From Fragum whitleyi (taxonomy: Eukaryota > Mollusca > Bivalvia > Cardiida > Cardiidae): a stretch of DNA of 64,000 nucleotides. Each line of letters begins with the position of its first letter. Position 1 is the first letter of the stretch. Under the pieces are notes generated by a model. It did not search any database. It saw nothing but the letters and a program-made list of their open reading frames with translations, and had not been told where the DNA came from. Of the stretch, positions 1-12,020 are shown one piece after another. The translations under genes were made by a program, and so were the position numbers. The stretch is from positions 4,698,501 through 4,762,500 of the forward strand of contig OX411559.1 in assembly GCA_948146395.1 (NCBI GenBank). Reading direction: 5' to 3'.

Positions 1-1200
1 ACTTGAAACTTTATGGGAGGATAGATCTCATGCAGGAGAAGTGCAGTGCACAAGAACTTCAACTCTGGCTTGCATAATTTTGGAGTTACTGCCCTTTGTT
101 ATTTTAAAGACTTAGATTTTGTAGGGGATAAATTTCTTAAAGTAGAACCCTTAATCTATTAGGCTTCAGTTTACTATCAAGCTTTCTCGGCGGGGGATGG
201 CCATGTTTGACATGGCTCTTGTGTATAGATAGGGATACTATGGGACTTTTTGCTCAAATTCTATAAATCAGATATCTTTAATTTATAGTTTTTAAGTCCT
301 TATGATTTAAACACTACAAAAAGGGGGTCGCTTTTCTTGTGATGCAAAATCTTGATTGAATTTGTCTGCTGCAATGAAGTAATTTGGATACAGATGGGGT
401 TTGTTTGATACCCCAGAACCCCATCCGGATCGCCCACTGCCGCCAGACATTGTTGCCTGGTGATACTTTGACAAGCCCATATAGGTGTATTAGTATGTAT
501 GTTTGTCAGTTCTATCCATCAATCTGTTCGGATTTGTTGTTAGTACATGTCTTACATCCATTCATTGATATCAAAGTATACTATTGGCATAAAGTTATGC
601 ATATTGAAACTAGAATTACTAATGGAATAAGTAAGACTGAAAAATGAAATCAATCTAATATGACTAAGCTTTAATTGTAGTTAACTTTTCATGTCTGCAC
701 TGAAAATCTGCTTAATTTAAGCCCATAGTATATCTTAAGAAGCCCTTCCCTTGTTATTTGCCGATGTGTCATTTGAAACAAAATTTTCATATAGCTCTAA
801 GGTCAAGGTCATACCTCGAAGTCAAATGTTAAAATTGATCTGATCATCTGGAACAAAGTTGCGAAATTTGTAGTGGGTTTTTACACTTGTTCCCTGCTAT
901 GTGTGGTTTGAATCAATTTGGACACCTACCAAGGTCAAGGTTACTGGTCAAGTTAATGAGCTGTTGTGGGCTTGACAATTTTATTATCAATTCTAGTATT
1001 CTTTCTTGTTTAATACATATTGTGCTACCATGTCTACTCAATGTCAAAGCTTGACCATGTAGTCAATCTTGCTTGAACGACCATGTGTATTAAGCCACCA
1101 TCTTTATTAACTGACCATTTTCAAAATCTCCTTCTGGAAATCCAAATACCCTTACAAGTATACTTTATTGGTCAAAAAAGTATTGTTTTTGAATCCTATG
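1..1200. other. Intergenic, no gene recognised
   Basis: AT-rich sequence with short open frames that match nothing known. It includes AAGGTCAAGGTCA-type runs (about 800-960) of a kind common in dispersed repeats. No splice-bounded exon was found. Confidence 0.5.
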
Positions 1201-1202
1201 GT

Positions 1203-1253
1203 GTTAAAACTCAATAGAATCATCTCAATGAGATGATTCTGTTATGATTTAAC
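1203..1253. repeat. Short palindromic element
   Basis: Core AGAATCATCTC then AATGAGATGATTCT is almost a perfect palindrome, with GTTAAA and TTTAAC at the outer ends. Members with related cores occur at 2280-2314, 29896-29936, 37988-38034 and 38401-38445. Confidence 0.7.
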
Positions 1254-1316
1254 AACATAGCGTTATTGAGAAATACCCAATTACATACACATTCAATCAG
1301 AATTATGTCTCTAATT

Positions 1317-1388
1317 CGTAAATAAAACATGTATTAAGTGACCACTCTCTATAACGATTCTTTGGTGGTCGCTTAATACACGTTTTAC
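1317..1388. repeat. Inverted repeat (hairpin)
   Basis: AAAACATGTATTAAGTGACC pairs with GGTCGCTTAATACACGTTTT across a 22-bp loop. A foldback element or half-decayed MITE. Confidence 0.6.
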
Positions 1389-1400
1389 TGTATATTGATG

Positions 1401-1470
1401 GATCAGCGTGCAACAGTTGTACCTGCCTTTATATTTATAGGCAGGTACAAATGTTTAGCACTGAGCCATC
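1401..1470. repeat. Hairpin element, CTCAG-GC family, copy 1
   Basis: Palindrome centred on GCCTTTATATTTATAGGC with outer arms GATCAGCG and ACTGAGCCATC. Same family as 3928, 5950, 16297, 21322 and 31041. Confidence 0.75.
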
Positions 1471-2279
1471 CATATGAAATTGTTAGACATGTCATAGATA
1501 AGCTCATATGTTGATGCTGTAGCCATTCATACATGCCGGTGAGTAGAAATTGTACTGTAGAATGGGATCACACAGTATATTACAAAACATAAAGAGGGGT
1601 TATTTCAGAAAAATATACATGTAGATGAAAGGGGATTATCTGAATTTTAGAATATGATATTTCAACATTTCTTACACAGACTCTGTGGTGTTGGTACTCA
1701 ATGTTTGAATATAGTACAAATGAGCCCTTACCTCCTAGGGTTTCAATGCAAAACAAAATCAGGATTGAGTGTTCGAGAGGGCAACTCTATAAGCTTAAGC
1801 TTTGGTCGTACTTGAACTAAAATAAATTAATCAACTAAAATAAAAATTTATCCATTCTTGCAATTGTTTAGATCTCCCTTTATTCTTAGCCTGGTGTTCA
1901 TTACACAAAGCTTTGGTAGACAATATAGACTAAGATCATCCTGCACAGACATGCAGTCTGAACTTAGGCTGTCATAGGTACAGTTAAGACTGGGTAACTC
2001 CAGCCTAAAATCTTTATTTCCTATTAAAACCCCAGACTTCACAAAATGAAATGTGGAAACGTCCCACTGCCATGTTTGGTAAAAACCATGCCTGTCCAAT
2101 AAGTTGTGCATGAATACAGGACCGACTTACTGGTAAATTCTAGCCACATACACAATGAGTTCTATTGTTCTGTCTGGTGAAATCTAGTTCGGTCTGGTAA
2201 AATCTCAAGTTTACCATACCCACAGTCTCGTAAAAAAGATGTGTATTTCATGAAGTCTGAAACCCTATGATGTGGGTTC

Positions 2280-2314
2280 TCATTGGAATCGTCTTGATAA
2301 GATGATTCCAATGA
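2280..2314. repeat. Palindromic element core
   Basis: TCATTGGAATCGTCTTGATA followed by its inverted partner AGATGATTCCAATGA. The flank AAACCCTATGATGTGGGT matches the flank of the 37988 copy. Confidence 0.65.
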
Positions 2315-2491
2315 TTGTCCACAGTATAGGATTTGTGAAACTTTTTTTAAAGTATTTTTATTGGAAATCGAAAATACCCCCTCTATCTGTAGCTCCTGAC
2401 TGTACCTTCTGCTTTCTATTGACCATACTTAGTATTAAAAATCTAAAGCCAGACTGATAAAAATGTCGCAAAAGTTGGCGATATGTTTGAA

Positions 2492-2652
2492 ACATTTTAA
2501 TAATAATATTATAGTTATACACTAGCTTTCAACATCAGGGGATTCCTATGAATATCCTATCAGGTGAATCCAGAATTCATAGGATTCACCTGATGAAGGC
2601 GGCTGTGCCGCTGAAAAGCTAGTGTATAAATATAATATTATTATTAAAATGT
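2492..2652. mobile_element. Foldback MITE with 35-bp inverted termini
   Basis: ACATTTTAATAATAATATTA and then TACACTAGCTTT at the left pair with AAAGCTAGTGTATA and TAATATTATTATTAAAATGT at the right. Inside is a second inverted pair, ATCAGGTGAATCC and GGATTCACCTGAT. Confidence 0.75.
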
Positions 2653-3927
2653 TTATCTCATGAAGAGAACTCTATTTGTTTGAAGCATGATATAAATCAG
2701 AAGAAAAAGGTTAAATTTTCTGCAAAAAATTAAAATCTTCAAGTAAGCTGTTCAATGGGCTGTTTTATCAATAGTGCTTAAATTGAGTGTTTAGGTTTTT
2801 AAATTCTCATGTACTAGTTGTTAGTGCTACAAAATGAAATTTGTAAAATATCCCCATATGAATTAAGATTTTTGCCCATATATACATTTTTTATCACACA
2901 ATTTTGCATTGATTCTTTGTGAATAATATTGATTACATAAAGGGAATCAAGGAATATGGGATTCAATGATTCAATGAAATCCTTTTTTTATGAAACAGAA
3001 ATCCATGTAGTATTTGTTCAAACATTAACACAAATTTTTGTTGTCAACTTAAGATGCCAAACTGGGCATATATGTTTAGCTTCTATATTGGCATTTTGAG
3101 ATAGGTTTTCATAACTTTTTCAAGCAATTTTATAATGCCACTAATTGTGGTCAAAATTGGAACTAACAGATTGTTCAATCTTAATTTTCAACCTGTCTAA
3201 GATATTTTACTCAACTCCGTCTGTTTTGGTTTATAGGCTGATTTGAGTCTTTCCTTGGAAAATAGCATTAAAGTCAAAGTGTTGAAAGAAATGGATGCAC
3301 TATTTGCGAGTCATTTTTGATTTTGAAAATATGATTTTTTGAAATTTAAGAATGGTTTTAAAATGTTAATCAGGTGGTAAAGATAAGGCTGCACATCTGT
3401 GTATATTCCACATGCAAATGCAGAAATATTTTGGGCTCAGGCATGACAAGGGTTAAACACTGACTGATATTTTTGTGAAAGCTTCATGATTTTTTTTCTC
3501 TTTTAAAATATCAGACATTATAGAATTTACACTTTCTAAGATTTAAGCCGTTATAAAAGTTATATGTCTTTATAAAATTTCAGCCTTGATAGTATTTTAG
3601 CCCTTGATGTTCAAAATACTGTGCCATAAGATATCAACTACAGCATTGTATTATTTGAATGTGTGCATGCTATTATTTTCAACAATTTCAAACATTTGAT
3701 TAACAAATATTCTGATCAGTTTGCAAGTTCTTGCAGTCTGGACAGAGTCTACACAATACTCTTTTGAGCAGACTGAAACTCTAGAATGAAAAGTGGTGAA
3801 TATACTATATGCTCTATAAATCGTCGTAATTTTATAACCTTGTAACAACAGCTTAGTTAAAGTAGCCGTTGCACAGTTTTAGAATTACACTGACAAAATT
3901 TAAGGCCTTTATCCATACAGGCATGTT
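2653..3927. other. Intergenic, no gene; decayed MITE end inside
   Basis: AT-rich with no recognisable exon. About 3215-3456 is a decayed member of the piggyBac-like family 2: it ends GCATGACAAGGGTTAA and shares GGCTGCACATCTGTG-type interior sequence, but the left terminus is not clear. Confidence 0.45.
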
Positions 3928-4012
3928 GATGGCTCAGTGCAAAACAGTTATAACTGCCTATATGTTTACAGGCAGTTACAACTGTTTTATACTGAGCCAG
4001 CACTGAGCCATC
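3928..4012. repeat. Hairpin element, CTCAG-GC family, copy 2
   Basis: GATGGCTCAGTGCAAAACAG and TAACTGCCTATATGTTTACA pair with GGCAGTTACAACTGTTTTAT and ACTGAGCC. The right arm end ACTGAGCCA is duplicated. Confidence 0.8.
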
Positions 4013-4363
4013 GATGTGTCCATTTTGTTTAAAAAGTGAATTGTTCAAAATTTCTTGCACAACTGTGTATTTAAAAACATTTCTATTATATATTTATAAC
4101 AAAACTCTAACTATGTTTGAAGTAAGAAACAAAAAGCTTTTATCAATCAACGGACAATAAAATTTAACACAATTCCTAACAGAATCAAGATACAATTCAC
4201 CCTTTCAAATAATTTGATTTAAAAAATCATTTTCTGTTTGGAAGAAAAAAAATCCAAATGAAGAAAGTTGATTGTTTGTAACAATTTCTTCATTTTCAAC
4301 TTTGTTTTTCCGAATTTTATCTGTGTGAATTCAATTATTCAATTTTGAGGCGACATTGTATAT

Positions 4364-4512
4364 ATATAATACGTACTTAGTGTATTATATGAAAAAAAAT
4401 ATCTAACGAGGTTGGGAGAATTGATCATTGTCGAGGCTCTGCCGAGACAATTGTCAATTCTCACAACCGAGTTTGATATTTTTTTCATACAATACACTAA
4501 GAATGTATTATA
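4364..4512. mobile_element. Foldback element, about 150 bp
   Basis: Near-complete inverted repeat: left ATAATACGTACTTAGTGTAT and AACGAGGTTGGGAGAATTGA against right TCAATTCTCACAACCGAG and ATACACTAAGAATGTATTAT. Centre is TCGAGGCTCTGCCGAGA. Confidence 0.75.
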
Positions 4513-4680
4513 TTTATCTTATAACCTCTTTTTGTCTTGTTTTCGTCGATGTTTCTTACCAAAATGCAAGTTTCTAAAAATAACTGCATGATATTATTGT
4601 TCTAAAAATAACTATGTGATATCATAAAAAATATCATACGGGTTGTTATCACACAGATATTTGTATAGTTATAAGATAAA
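4513..4680. mobile_element. Small element with terminal inverted repeats
   Basis: TTTATCTTATAAC at the left and GTTATAAGATAAA at the right (13 of 13 bases). It abuts the foldback element on its left. No coding sequence. Confidence 0.6.
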
Positions 4681-4763
4681 ATTATTTAAGCACCTTTATA
4701 TTTGTAGGTTTGTACAATAGTTTTGCACTGATTAAGGTGTTAATGCATAACTATTTCAGTGCG

Positions 4764-5214
4764 TATACTGTAAACGGGGTAATTTTGACGGTGGTTTTAT
4801 TTTGGCTATATTGGCGGTAAAGCTATGATGCGCCAAAATAAATCCACCACCAATATTAGTCACTAATAACTGAAAAAATCCTTTCAAATTAGGGTAATGA
4901 AGTCTCGCTTGATTTTTTCAGCAAATTATTTTTTATGAAATTCCGGCAAATATGTGAGAAAAACAGGTACAAAAATACAACTTTCACGAAAGGTGTGAAA
5001 ACAATCTATTGTTTAGTTTGTAAACCGGTTGAAATACTCGAGAAAATTTTCTTTCTAATACTTTCGTTGTTTTAAACTACTGAAAAAAAAGTTATTCAAA
5101 TGGTTTAATTTTTGCGGTACATGCTAAATGCGCCAAAATAAATCACCGCCAATAAATCAAAACGGAAAAACCGCCAAATGTGGACACCGCCAATATAAAG
5201 CCGTTTACAGTATA
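4764..5214. mobile_element. MITE with TATACTGTAAACGG termini
   Basis: Left TATACTGTAAACGG pairs with right CCGTTTACAGTATA. The sub-terminal GCGGT and ACCGCC blocks and GCGCCAAAATAAATC also occur at both ends. About 450 bp, non-coding. Superfamily not assigned. Confidence 0.75.
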
Positions 5215-5817
5215 TTCATAGGCACCTACAAAAGTATTGCATTGACCCCTCCATATACAATATAAAGGCACTTAAAATAGTTTTGTCTGACCACCTCAAC
5301 ATGCCCTTGTGCTAAAGGGATTGCACTTATCCATCAATTTATGCTTATCCATCAATTGATACGCAAATATATTTTATACATCTTGTTGAAAACACTATGA
5401 AATTATCGCTTAAGCCATAAAATTATCACTAAAAGCCATTTTCCCCACCACATTCCATTCAAACACAAGTTAAGTCCATTTTGTACCCTTTATCTGGCAG
5501 ATTTTTTTTATTACTCCATTATTTTAATGTGCTCTGTAACTTTTGTCATTATTAAAATGTCATTCTCTGATTTGCTGTTGTTCTTCATCAAATCCTCTTG
5601 CTGAGAGAAAGACCAAGTTTTCTCAGAAAGCTCCAATTGTCTTCTATCACGAACAGTCATCAGAGATGTCCTTATCATACACATATGTACGACAACATTT
5701 TTAATGACATCATCATGATATCATCTAATGCACGTTTGTCACAAGAGCGTCTCAAAAATTGTTTATAAACAAAGAAAATATTGTTGACGTGAGAAAAAGA
5801 ATCTGTTACTTGATTTT

Positions 5818-5922
5818 ATTTGAGGCAAGCTGATTTTAACCTTGTCTAGAAAAGAAAAGTTATTTAGCTTGCCAAATTACATTTCTACTCTAGACTTGGT
5901 TTAGATCAGCTTGTCTCAAATT
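5818..5922. repeat. Inverted-repeat element
   Basis: ATTTGAGGCAAGCTGATTTT and CCTTGTCTAGA pair, with a few mismatches, with TCTAGACTTGGTTTAGATCA and GCTTGTCTCAAATT. About 105 bp. Confidence 0.65.
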
Positions 5923-5949
5923 AAGCCTCATGTGAGGTCCTAAATTGAA

Positions 5950-6018
5950 GGCTCAGCGCGAAACCGTTGTAACTCCCTATAAATATATAGGGAGTTACAA
6001 CTGTTTTGCGCTGAGTTA
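5950..6018. repeat. Hairpin element, CTCAG-GC family, copy 3
   Basis: GGCTCAGCGCGAAACCGTTG and TAACTCCCTATA mirror TATAGGGAGTTACAACTG and TTTTGCGCTGAGTTA. Confidence 0.8.
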
Positions 6019-6121
6019 TGGATATGTCTCTGATAGGTTGGTGCATTTGAGTGTTTGTGTATCTGTCTATTCAACATTGTGCAAAACCCTTAAAATGTAT
6101 GGATGAATGTAGAGGGCATTT

Positions 6122-8101
6122 TTAGCTCACCTGAGCACGAAGTGTTCAAGGTAAGCTATTGTGATCGAACAATGTCTGGCGTCTGTCTTGGGTCGTCCAC
6201 AATTTCTTTAAACATCTTCTCCTCCTAAACCAGTGGGCCAATCTTGATGAAACTTGGCAGGGATGTTCCTTGGGTCAAGCTCTACCAAAGTTGTTCAAAC
6301 AAATGGAATCCACCCTCAACTTTCCCTTTACCCTTAACAAAAAGGGTGAAAATAGGAAAATCTTCAAAAATCTTCTTCTCTGAAACCAGGCAGCTTTCAT
6401 ATTTGGTATGTAGCATCATCTAGTGGATCTCAACCAAATTTGTTCATATCAAGACCCTTGGGTCATATTTGGGCTCCACCTGGGCACAACCCTTTTAACA
6501 TAGAATGTAAGAGCAAAAATCTTAAGTCTTCTTCTCTGAAACCAAATGGCCGACAGCTTTTATTAGCTCACCTGAGCATGAAGTGCTCAAGGTGAGCTTT
6601 TGTGGTCGAGTGATGTCCGGCATCCGTTGTGTGTCGTCAACATTTACCTTGTAGACACTCTAGAGGCCACATTTTTTTCCCAATCAAGCTGAAATTTGGT
6701 CAGAATGATTGTCTTGATGAAATCTCGGACAAGTTCGAAATTGGGTCAAGTGGGGTCAAAAATGAGGTCACAGGATCAAATATTAGAGAAAACTTGTAGA
6801 CACTCTAGAAGTCATATTTTTTGCCTGATCAATCTGAAATTTGGTCAGAATGATTGTCTTGATAAAATCTCGGATTAGTTCGAAATTGGGTCAAGTGGGG
6901 TCTAAAATGAGGTCACAGGATCAAATCTAAGATAAACCTTGTATACACTCTAGAAGCCATATTTTTTGCCTGATCAATCTGAAATTTGGTCAGAATGATT
7001 GTCTTGATGAAATCTTGGACAAGTTCGAAATTGGGTCAAGTGGGGTCAAAAATAAGGTCACAGGGTCAAATCTTAGAAAAACCTTGTAGACACTCTAGAG
7101 GCCACATTTTTTGCCCGATTGACCTGAAATTTGGTCGGAATTATTGTCTTGATAAAATCTTGGACAAGTTTGACCTTGTAAGCAGTGTAGAGGCATCATT
7201 TTTTGCCCAATCAACCTGAAATTTGGTCAGAATTCTTCATCCTTTCTAAGTCTACTATTAACAATTTTTGACAGTTCACTCAGGTGAGCGATATAGGGCC
7301 ACTATGGCCCTCTTGTATTTGGTATGTAGCATCATCTAGTGGGTCTCTACCAAGTTTGTTCATATCATGACCCTAGAGTCATATTTGGGCTTCACGCATC
7401 CCTTTTAGCTCTTCTGAGCATGAAGGGTAAAAAACGAAAATCTTCAAAAATCTTCTGCTCTGAAACTAGAAGGCAGACAGCTTTCATATTTAGTATGTAG
7501 CATCATCTAGAGAACCTATACCTAGTTTGTTCATATCAAGACCCTAGGGTCATATTTGGGCTCCATCCGGGCGCAACCCTTTGTACATAAAATCAAAAAG
7601 CTAAAATCTTATAAAATCTTCTTTTCCGAAACCAGAGGGCACACAGCTTTCATATTTGGTATGAAGCTCGTCTAGTGGGCCCCTACCAAGTTTGTTCATA
7701 TCAAGACCCTGGGGCATATCTGGGTTCCACCCAGGTGCAACCCTTTTAGCTCATCTGAGCATAATGTGTGAAAATAGGAATATCTTCTTCTCTGAAACCA
7801 GAAGGCAGACAGTTTTAATATTTTGTATGAAGCATAATTCAATGGACCTCTACCAAGTTTGTTCATATCAAGACACCGGGTCATATTTGGGCTCCACCCG
7901 GGTGCATCCCTTTTTACATAGAATAAAAAAGGGAAAAGGCATATCTGTCTTGCTCTTGGCTGAAATTATTCCATGGTATTGATCTAATATAGAAACTATA
8001 GAAACTTATCTCCTTTTTGACATCTGCCTTTTGAATTAATGTGATGTCCCAGGGGTCAAAGAGACTCAGGTGAGCGATCTAGGACCATCATGGTCCTCTT
8101 G
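6122..8101 (+). mobile_element. Tandem-core dispersed element A (outer, interrupted)
   Basis: Starts TTAGCTCACCTGAGCACGAA and ends TCAGGTGAGCGATCTAGG with ACCATCATGGTCCTCTTG. The ends carry GCTCACCTGA and TCAGGTGAGC as inverted repeats. The interior repeats CATATTTGGTATGTAGCATC and GTTCATATCAAGACCCT units. It is interrupted by a second element at 6563-7315. No coding capacity, so non-autonomous. Confidence 0.75.
6563..7315 (+). mobile_element. Tandem-core element B nested in element A
   Basis: TTAGCTCACCTGAGCATGAA to ACTATGGCCCTCTTG, flanked on both sides by TA. It splits the host sequence GACAGCTTT from TTTGGTATGTAGC, which is continuous in other copies nearby. The core has four units of about 146 bp (TTGTAGACACTCTAGA, GAAATTTGGTCAGAATGATT, GGGTCAAGTGGGGTC). 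Confidence 0.75.
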
Positions 8102-8185
8102 TTTTGTTTGCCTCAGATGGATCGATATATCTTAATTTCAGTGAGCAACGAAAGCTATATATTTAGACATAGCTTTTGTTGTTTT

Positions 8186-8296
8186 TAAATGGAAAGATTT
8201 ATTGATCTTGCTTAAAAACCTTATGATTTCTTCTTATACTCTCGCCTGGCGGCAGGCATATTGTTACCTCTGTCCATGTCAGTGAATGCATGGGTT
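8186..8296 (+). repeat. Direct repeat flanking an inverted element block, left copy
   Basis: TAAATGGAAAGATTTA, then AAAAACCTTATGATTTCTT, ACTCTCGCC and GGCAGGCATATTGTTACCTC. The same text recurs at 10838-10958 on the other side of a 2.5-kb block. Confidence 0.65.
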
Positions 8297-8506
8297 TTGA
8301 CTAGATTTTTTCGATATTTTTGGGTTCTCAAAGAAAACACTAATTTAAAAGCAGTAATGTGGTCAAAGCAAAAGAAAGCAAATGATTGACTAACTGACTA
8401 ATTGATAAACTATTTGAAGGGTATTGTAGTGATAATAACCATGATGGACATTGGAGTAAAAATAAATTCGAAAAACGCAATTTTGTCAAACTCAAGGGCA
8501 CATAAA

Positions 8507-8545
8507 ACAAGAGGACCTTGATGGTCCTTAATCGCTCACCTAAAC
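8507..8545 (-). mobile_element. Fragment of the end of element A family
   Basis: AACAAGAGGACCTTGATGGT and CCTTAATCGCTCACCT are the reverse complement of the 3' end of element A. The rest is missing or replaced. Confidence 0.55.
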
Positions 8546-8769
8546 CTAGCTAGCTAGAAAATCGCACTATTGTCAATTAAAGATGTGAGGTAATTATCAA
8601 GCTGAAAATTGCTCTTCTGATCTTTTGAGTCCTTAATAATCAATATAATTATGTGGCTGTAACAGTGAAAAGGATGTTTAAGAAAACTGCAATTTCGTCA
8701 ACATTATGAGAAAATAATTCAAACAAGTAATTAAGCATTTTTAAGTGTCACATACTGAAATATTTCTGC

Positions 8770-9310
8770 AAAGAAAAATTCATGATTGATGAATTACATA
8801 ATATTATAGAAAATTGACCTCTTCCTGTCAAAAACACATTTTCTATCTAATCACAGTAATTTTGTGCAGCCTGATAATGGGTTACCAAAGAAACATTCCA
8901 GTGAAATTTGGTTGTTATCCATCAGTAATATTCTGAGAAAATGGTTTTCAAAGTTTCCACTATATAAAATATAGAGAAATGACCTCTGCCCATAAAATGC
9001 ATATTTTTCATCTAGTCACAATAATTTTTGGCGGACTGATAAAGGGTCACTCAATGATCATTCTAGTGAAATTTGGTTGATATCCATTGATTAGATTCTG
9101 AGAAAATTATTTTCAAAGATTATACTATATAACATATAGAGAAATGACCTTCGCCCATAAAATGCATATTTTTCATCTGATCACAATAAATTTTTGCAGA
9201 CTGATAAAAGGTCATCCAAGAATCATTCATGTAAGATGTAATTTGTATCCATCAAATTCAATTAGGATCTGAGAAAAGTCACTTTTTACCACATTCGGAA
9301 ATAAGCTATA
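8770..9310 (-). mobile_element. Element C, partial inverted copy
   Basis: Three or so core units in minus orientation (CCACTATATAAAATATAGAG, GAAATGACCTCTGCCCATAA, ATTCCAGTGAAATTTGGTTG). They meet the plus-strand copy starting at 9316, making a large head-to-head inverted repeat. Confidence 0.7.
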
Positions 9311-9315
9311 ATTTT

Positions 9316-10842
9316 TAGCTCCACTGGCTGAAAGCCACTGGGGCTATTGTCATGGCGTTGTGTCCGTCGTGCGTCCGTCCGTCCGTGCGTCCGTGCGTCC
9401 GGTCGTAAACTTTTACTTTAAAAATCTTCTCCTCAGAAACTACTGGATGGATTTCAACCAAACTTCACAGGAATGATCCTTGGGTGACCCTCTTTCAAAG
9501 TTGTTCAAGAAATTTTGATCCAATGAAAAACATGGATTTAATGGGCGTGGCTAATTTCCAAATATGGTAAAAAGTGAGTTTTCTCAGGTTCTAATCAATG
9601 GATACCAATAAGATTTTACATGAATGATCCTTGAGTGACCCTTTATCAGACTACAAAAAAATCATTGTGATCAGATGAAAAATATGTATTTTATGGGCGG
9701 AGGTCATTTCTCTATATGTTATATAGTGGAAACTTTGAAAATCATTTTCTCAGAATGTAACTAATAGATATCAACCAAATTTTACATGAAGGGTCCTTGG
9801 GTGACCCTTTATCAGTCTACCAAAAATTATTGTGATCAGATGAAAAATATGTATTTTATGGGCGGAGGTCATTCTTCTATATGTTATATAGTGGAAACTT
9901 AGAAAATCATTTTCTCAGAATGTAACTAATAGACATCAACCAAATTTTACATGAAGGGTCCTTGGGTGACCCTTTATCAGTCTACCAAAAAATATTGTGA
10001 TTGGATGAAAAATATTTATTTTATGGGCAGAGGTCATTTCTCTATATGTTATATAGTGGAAACTTTGAAAATCATTTTTTCAGAATGTAAGAGATGGATA
10101 TCAACCAAATTTCACTGGAATGCTTCTTGATTGTTCATCAGTCTACCAAAAATTTTTGTGAACAGATGAAAAACATGTATTTTATGGGCAAAGGTCATTT
10201 CTCTATACGATATATAGTGGAAACTTTAAAAACCATTTTCTCAGAATGCAATCGATGGATATCAATCAAACTTCATTAGTATGATCCTTTGGTGATCCAT
10301 TATCATGCAGCCAAAAAATATTGTGATTGGATGAAAAATATTTATTTTATGGGCAGAGGTCATTTCTCTATATGTTATATAGTGGAAACTTTGAAAATCA
10401 TTTTTTCAGAATGTAAGAGATGGATATCAACCAAATTTCACTGGAATGCTTCTTGATTGTTCATCAGTCTACCAAAAATTTTTGTGAACAGATGAAAAAT
10501 ATGTATTTTATGGGCAGAGGTCATTTCTCTATACGATATATAGTGGAAACTTTAAAAACCATTTTCTCAGAATGCAATCGATGGATATCAATCAAACTTC
10601 ATTAGTATGATCCTTTGGTGATCCATTATCATGCAGCCAAAAATTATTTTGATTGGATGAAAAATATGTCTTTTATGGGCGGAGGTCATTTCTCTTTATA
10701 TTATAATAGTGGAAACTTTTAAAATCATTTCAACATCTGTAGAACCCAAAATATCTAAAAATCTAGTCAAAACTTAAATTTGCTATTACAAGAATTTCAA
10801 GCCTGTGGAGCGACTCAAGCCATTCATGGCTTTCTAGTTAAA
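9316..10842 (+). mobile_element. Element C, full copy with tandem core
   Basis: Begins AGCTCCACTGGCTGAAAGCC followed by a (CGTC)n-like stretch (GTGCGTCCGTCCGTCCGT), then about eight core units of 160-170 bp, and ends GGAGCGACTCAAGCCATTCA and TGGCTTTCTAGTT. A nearly full inverted copy is at 19905-20945. Short open frames inside follow the repeat and are not genes. Confidence 0.8.
9991..10642 (+). repeat. 326-bp tandem duplication inside element C
   Basis: 9991-10316 and 10317-10642 are nearly identical (only a few differences over 326 bp), equal to two core units. It is much more similar than the other units, so the duplication is recent. Confidence 0.75.
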
Positions 10843-10958
10843 TGGAAAGATTTAGCAATCATACGTAAAAACCTTATGATTTCTTATTATACTCTCGCCA
10901 TGAAATGACGGCAGGCATATTGTTACCTCTGTCCATGTGCCAGTGAATGCAAGGGTAT
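10838..10958 (+). repeat. Direct repeat flanking an inverted element block, right copy
   Basis: Matches 8186-8296 with a small insertion (CGCCATGAAATGACGGCAGG against CGCCTGGCGGCAGG). Confidence 0.65.
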
Positions 10959-12020
10959 GGGGGTGGAGGGTTAGTGTGGTTATCCCATTCTTGCCTGTAA
11001 CATAGATTCTACATTTATGGTTAAATAAAAAAAAATGTTCCCCTGGGAAGGTTCTAGTGCCATGTGAAGAGTTTATCTGGATAGACCAGAGGTAAAGGTA
11101 ACAGCTCAAATTCAAATGGCCAACAGGTGAAAATCAAGTATTTGCAGGGGGGCATTTGTGTCTGTGACACTTTTCCAGTTTTTTTTTCAATGCAAAAAAA
11201 GGAACTAAATGAAATCCCTGTATGAATTTTCTCAAATAATGTTAGTTCACATGTGAATCATATGTAATCATGTCTTTAGTGTTTTAGACCCATTTTAGAT
11301 GACATCTTGAAGCCTGATATTGAACAAAACCGCTAAAATCGTCAATACCAAGATGCTTTTTGATAATTTTGATCCTCTACTACACAGCATTAACACTTTT
11401 CATGCTGAATTATAATTTTGGCCAAGTTACATTCAAATCAAAGTGCTAAAAGCTCTGAATGTCAAAATCGTGTTCTATATTTCTCTGAAGAAATTACAAG
11501 TCCTTCCACAATTCTTGGTGAAGCAAGATAAACAGATTGTGTAGACTCGGTCTTTGTCTATACCTCCTGTCAAAACAGGAATATTCCAGGTTCAGCATGA
11601 CAAGGGTTTAAGAATTTAATAAGATCAATGTTAAAATTGACGGCCAATGTCTAGAAAACTCCACAAAATTTGTCCTTGGAAGTCTATTCTATTGTAATCC
11701 TGGAATATTCATGTTTATAGAATAAGATCAGCCTGCGCATTTGTGCTCTTTGATGATTTTCTACAGCATCTTTTTGATCGTCTCTAGGAAGGGCCATAGG
11801 GGTCAGAATTTAAACTCCTACCACCCTTCAGCCCAATAATATTAGCTTTGCTGTTATTCTGCACGCAGTTACAATGAAAGTTGATGAGGGTTTCAAGTCA
11901 ATTGAACATAAGGTGACAGAGTTATGCTCCAGCCAAAGAAGTGGATACTGCCAAGATGCTGGTTGACTAGATACCATGAGTGATCCCATAATATGTCCCA
12001 TCTTTTGATGGGTTTATATA
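10959..12020. other. Intergenic with one MITE, no gene
   Basis: No exon recognised. It contains a family-2 MITE (11390-11611). Text such as GTCAATTGAACATAAGGTGACAGAG (split here as GTCAATTGAACATAAGG) also occurs near 21017, so part of this is dispersed repeat. Confidence 0.45.
11390..11611. mobile_element. piggyBac-like MITE, family 2
   Basis: TTAACACTTTTCATGCTGAA at the left, TTCAGCATGACAAGGGTTTAA at the right in inverted order; TTAA at both ends. About 222 bp and diverged. Other copies: 23155, 26130, 31877. Confidence 0.6.
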
